Below are positions 15,634-17,281 of a stretch of DNA of 17,281 bases, one piece after another. Origin of the DNA: Candidatus Schekmanbacteria bacterium. GTDB taxonomy: Bacteria > Schekmanbacteria > GWA2-38-11 > J061. The stretch is taken from assembly GCA_003695725.1 (NCBI GenBank), contig RFHX01000162.1, positions 1 through 17,281 on the forward strand. Reading direction: 5' to 3'. How positions within the stretch are numbered: the first letter of the stretch is position 1; every line of letters starts with the position of its first letter. Below the pieces are notes generated by a model. It was given only the letters and a program-made list of their open reading frames with translations. It did not search any database and was not told the DNA's origin. The translations under genes and the position numbers were made by a program.

Positions 15634-17118
15634 TTATGAAATCTCGGGTTTTTTCTCCGGTGTTTCAGCAGTAGGAACTCCTGTCAACAGGCCTCTCAAG
15701 TGATCGAGTTTTTCTCCAATCAATATTCCTTTTTCAGTAATTTTATATTCTCTCAATTCGGGTTCATGATTTCCTATTCTATTCTTTAAACAGCTTATAA
15801 TCTTGATTACTTCACCGTTATATTCCGCATATCTGAGCATCAGGACGAGATCGGCGATATAGCTTACTCCTGTCTCTGTAATCTGTAGTTCACCGGTAAG
15901 CTTTTCAAGTTCATTGATAAGGAAGAGGTTTAGTTTATTCATACGGCAATAATTGATAATGTTCTGTATATGCGGCACAATATAACCAAACTGCTCCATT
16001 GCAAGATTGTATCCTCTCAAACTATCGATAACAATTAAACTGCGTTTGTTCTCCTTTACCTCATTTTTCATAGCCATCAAAAATTCATCAGGATATAGTT
16101 CAAGAGTATTGACTTCTACAATTTCTACCATATTGTTTTCAATTTTTTCTTCTACGGGAATACCTATGGCATTACATCTTTCAAGAATCGAAGATTTTCC
16201 TTCTTCAAAGGAATACAAAACGCTTTTTAATCCCTGATCTGCCGCTGAAACCAAATACTGTAATGCAAGTGTCGTCTTCCCCGTTCCCGAAGGGCCTGAG
16301 ATTAAAGTGCTGATACCTGTCTGGATGCCTCCATACAATATCTCATCGAGCTCTTTGATACCTGAAGATATCTGTTTGCGGGCATAAGCGATATGCTTAA
16401 TTTTTTCAATTATATGTGGAAAGACCTTAATCCCATTTTCGGTGATTTTCAGAGGATGGCGACCTGATATATAACTCGATCCTCTAAGTTTTGCCACCTC
16501 AAGGGAACGAATATCTATGAGTCTCCCTTCTGATACTTCTCTTCGCAGAATTACGACACCATCAACAGCAAGCGACACAGAAACATCCTTCTCTAAATCG
16601 CTGAGCTCCAAAAGCAACAAAGTTGTGCAATTTTTACTGTTTAGCCAATTTACGAGGCGTTGAATATGCTTTCTGAATTGGTATTCATCCGTAGAAAGAT
16701 AACGAAGATATGTTAGAGAATCTATTACAAGGTATTTTGGATTATTTTTATCAATTGCATCATATATCTTTTTCCATAGCGGCTCTTCTTCAACCTCACT
16801 GGGTGTAAAGATTCCATATTCATCAAATTCAGTTCCTTCCACTGCAGGCCTGAAGGTTAGATCTTCAAAGGCAATTGAATCTAAATCCCATCTGAAATCT
16901 TCTGCATTTCTTCGGATGCTTTCAACAGGTTCGGCAATACTTATAAACAAGGAGGAACCTTTCTTGCCCTTCATTTCTTTAAGCCACTGCAGAGAGAAGA
17001 TTGTTTTGCCTGTGCCGGTGGCACCCACAAGAAGATAGCAGGAAGATTGTATAAATCCGCCATTCAAAATTTCATCGACGCCTTGAATACCTGAAGGTAT
17101 GCGATTATTGTAGGACAT
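15634..17118 (-). CDS. KaiC-like double-domain RecA-fold ATPase
   Basis: This 494-residue protein has two KaiC-type P-loop domains. Domain 1 (about 1-235) has SGIQGVDEILNGG, Walker A GATGTGKT (32-39) and Walker B YLVIDSL (Asp133), but AEP (Ala62-Glu63) in place of the catalytic Glu pair. Domain 2 (about 246-480) has SGIKELDEILYGG, Walker A GPSGTGKT (275-282), catalytic Glu305-Glu306 in SFEEG, and Walker B LIVIDSL (Asp365). The stretch ITETGVSY (413-420) aligns with KaiC ITDSHIST. Thr414 and Ser419 match phosphosites T426 and S431, but T432 is Tyr420. The length is close to cyanobacterial KaiC (519). Without kaiA or kaiB here a clock is unproven; a signalling ATPase partner of the downstream hybrid kinase is more likely. 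It starts at ATG, 7 nt after GGAGGGG. Confidence 0.9.
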   Translation of the reverse strand: MSYNNRIPSGIQGVDEILNGGFIQSSCYLLVGATGTGKTIFSLQWLKEMKGKKGSSLFISIAEPVESIRRNAEDFRWDLDSIAFEDLTFRPAVEGTEFDEYGIFTPSEVEEEPLWKKIYDAIDKNNPKYLVIDSLTYLRYLSTDEYQFRKHIQRLVNWLNSKNCTTLLLLELSDLEKDVSVSLAVDGVVILRREVSEGRLIDIRSLEVAKLRGSSYISGRHPLKITENGIKVFPHIIEKIKHIAYARKQISSGIKELDEILYGGIQTGISTLISGPSGTGKTTLALQYLVSAADQGLKSVLYSFEEGKSSILERCNAIGIPVEEKIENNMVEIVEVNTLELYPDEFLMAMKNEVKENKRSLIVIDSLRGYNLAMEQFGYIVPHIQNIINYCRMNKLNLFLINELEKLTGELQITETGVSYIADLVLMLRYAEYNGEVIKIISCLKNRIGNHEPELREYKITEKGILIGEKLDHLRGLLTGVPTAETPEKKPEIS

Positions 17119-17125
17119 TTTAAAA

Positions 17126-17132
17126 CCCCTCC
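17126..17132 (-). promoter_or_regulatory. Strong Shine-Dalgarno site of the KaiC-like gene
   Basis: GGAGGGG on the minus strand, 7 nt before the ATG, is the strongest ribosome-binding site in the window and fixes this start. The upstream stretch to the window end is very A/T-rich. It contains TATAAT (17253-17248) and TTTACA (17273-17268), but their 14-nt spacing is too short for a firm promoter call. Confidence 0.75.
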
Positions 17133-17281
17133 ATTATGAAACTTTTTTAAAATGAAAATTTTTTATTCAGGAGACCTTTCTTTCGAGAAAAAAGCAGATA
17201 ATGTTGTATCTCTAACAAATAAAAAAAAATAAGTTCTTTATATTCAAATTATATATAATTTTTTTATTGTAAAGATATTTC

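Noticed and set aside
17248-17273. TTTACA/TATAAT promoter for the KaiC-like operon
   Set aside because: Spacing is only 14 nt in a stretch so A/T-rich that such boxes arise by chance; noted but not called.

Overview
The window is AT-rich bacterial chromosome carrying mostly housekeeping and envelope-transport genes. It holds two tRNA genes without an encoded CCA tail, thirteen protein genes I can name, and one probable decayed gene fragment. A periplasmic-adaptor ABC exporter (MacA/MacB type) points to a cell with an outer membrane. The even mix of familiar families, low GC, frequent TTG/GTG start codons and a lone biotin-type synthase suit an uncultivated, possibly anaerobic Gram-negative lineage (deltaproteobacterial or candidate-phylum grade). 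I cannot name the species.

Layout. 1-849: a nearly gene-free stretch with tRNA-Leu(CAG) on the minus strand, framed by a 29-bp perfect inverted repeat at 104-132 and 820-848, with a probable pseudogene between. 850-3981 (minus): a three-gene exporter operon of adaptor, ATPase and permease (macA, split macB). 4307-6319 (minus): ktrB-ktrA, a potassium uptake pair. 6497-9207 (plus, divergent from ktrB): an HNH nuclease-family gene, a BioF-type alpha-oxoamine synthase and DusB; the last two overlap by 4 nt. 9240-12778 (minus): era, then a soluble protein built of two PRC-barrel-like domains, an MgtE N-terminal domain and a CBS pair, then an atypical NRAMP transporter. 12996-13068 (plus): tRNA-Phe. 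13370-17118 (minus): a double-domain KaiC-like ATPase followed within 17 nt by a hybrid histidine kinase.

Two gene pairs stand out. First, the MgtE-type sensor module has no MgtE membrane domain and lies 20 nt upstream of an NRAMP protein whose metal-site motifs are rewritten (DPGN to DAGG, MPH to TPW). The arrangement suggests a sensor in trans gating an NRAMP-related, possibly Mg2+-handling, carrier. Second, the KaiC-like ATPase has two P-loops and keeps two of the three KaiC phosphosite positions (Thr and Ser, with Tyr at the third). It is operonic with a hybrid kinase, and no kaiA or kaiB lies in the window.

Several starts were moved from the longest reading frame to an internal ATG with a better Shine-Dalgarno site or family fit; these are noted per gene. 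No CRISPR array, insertion sequence with transposase, rRNA or prophage gene was seen.
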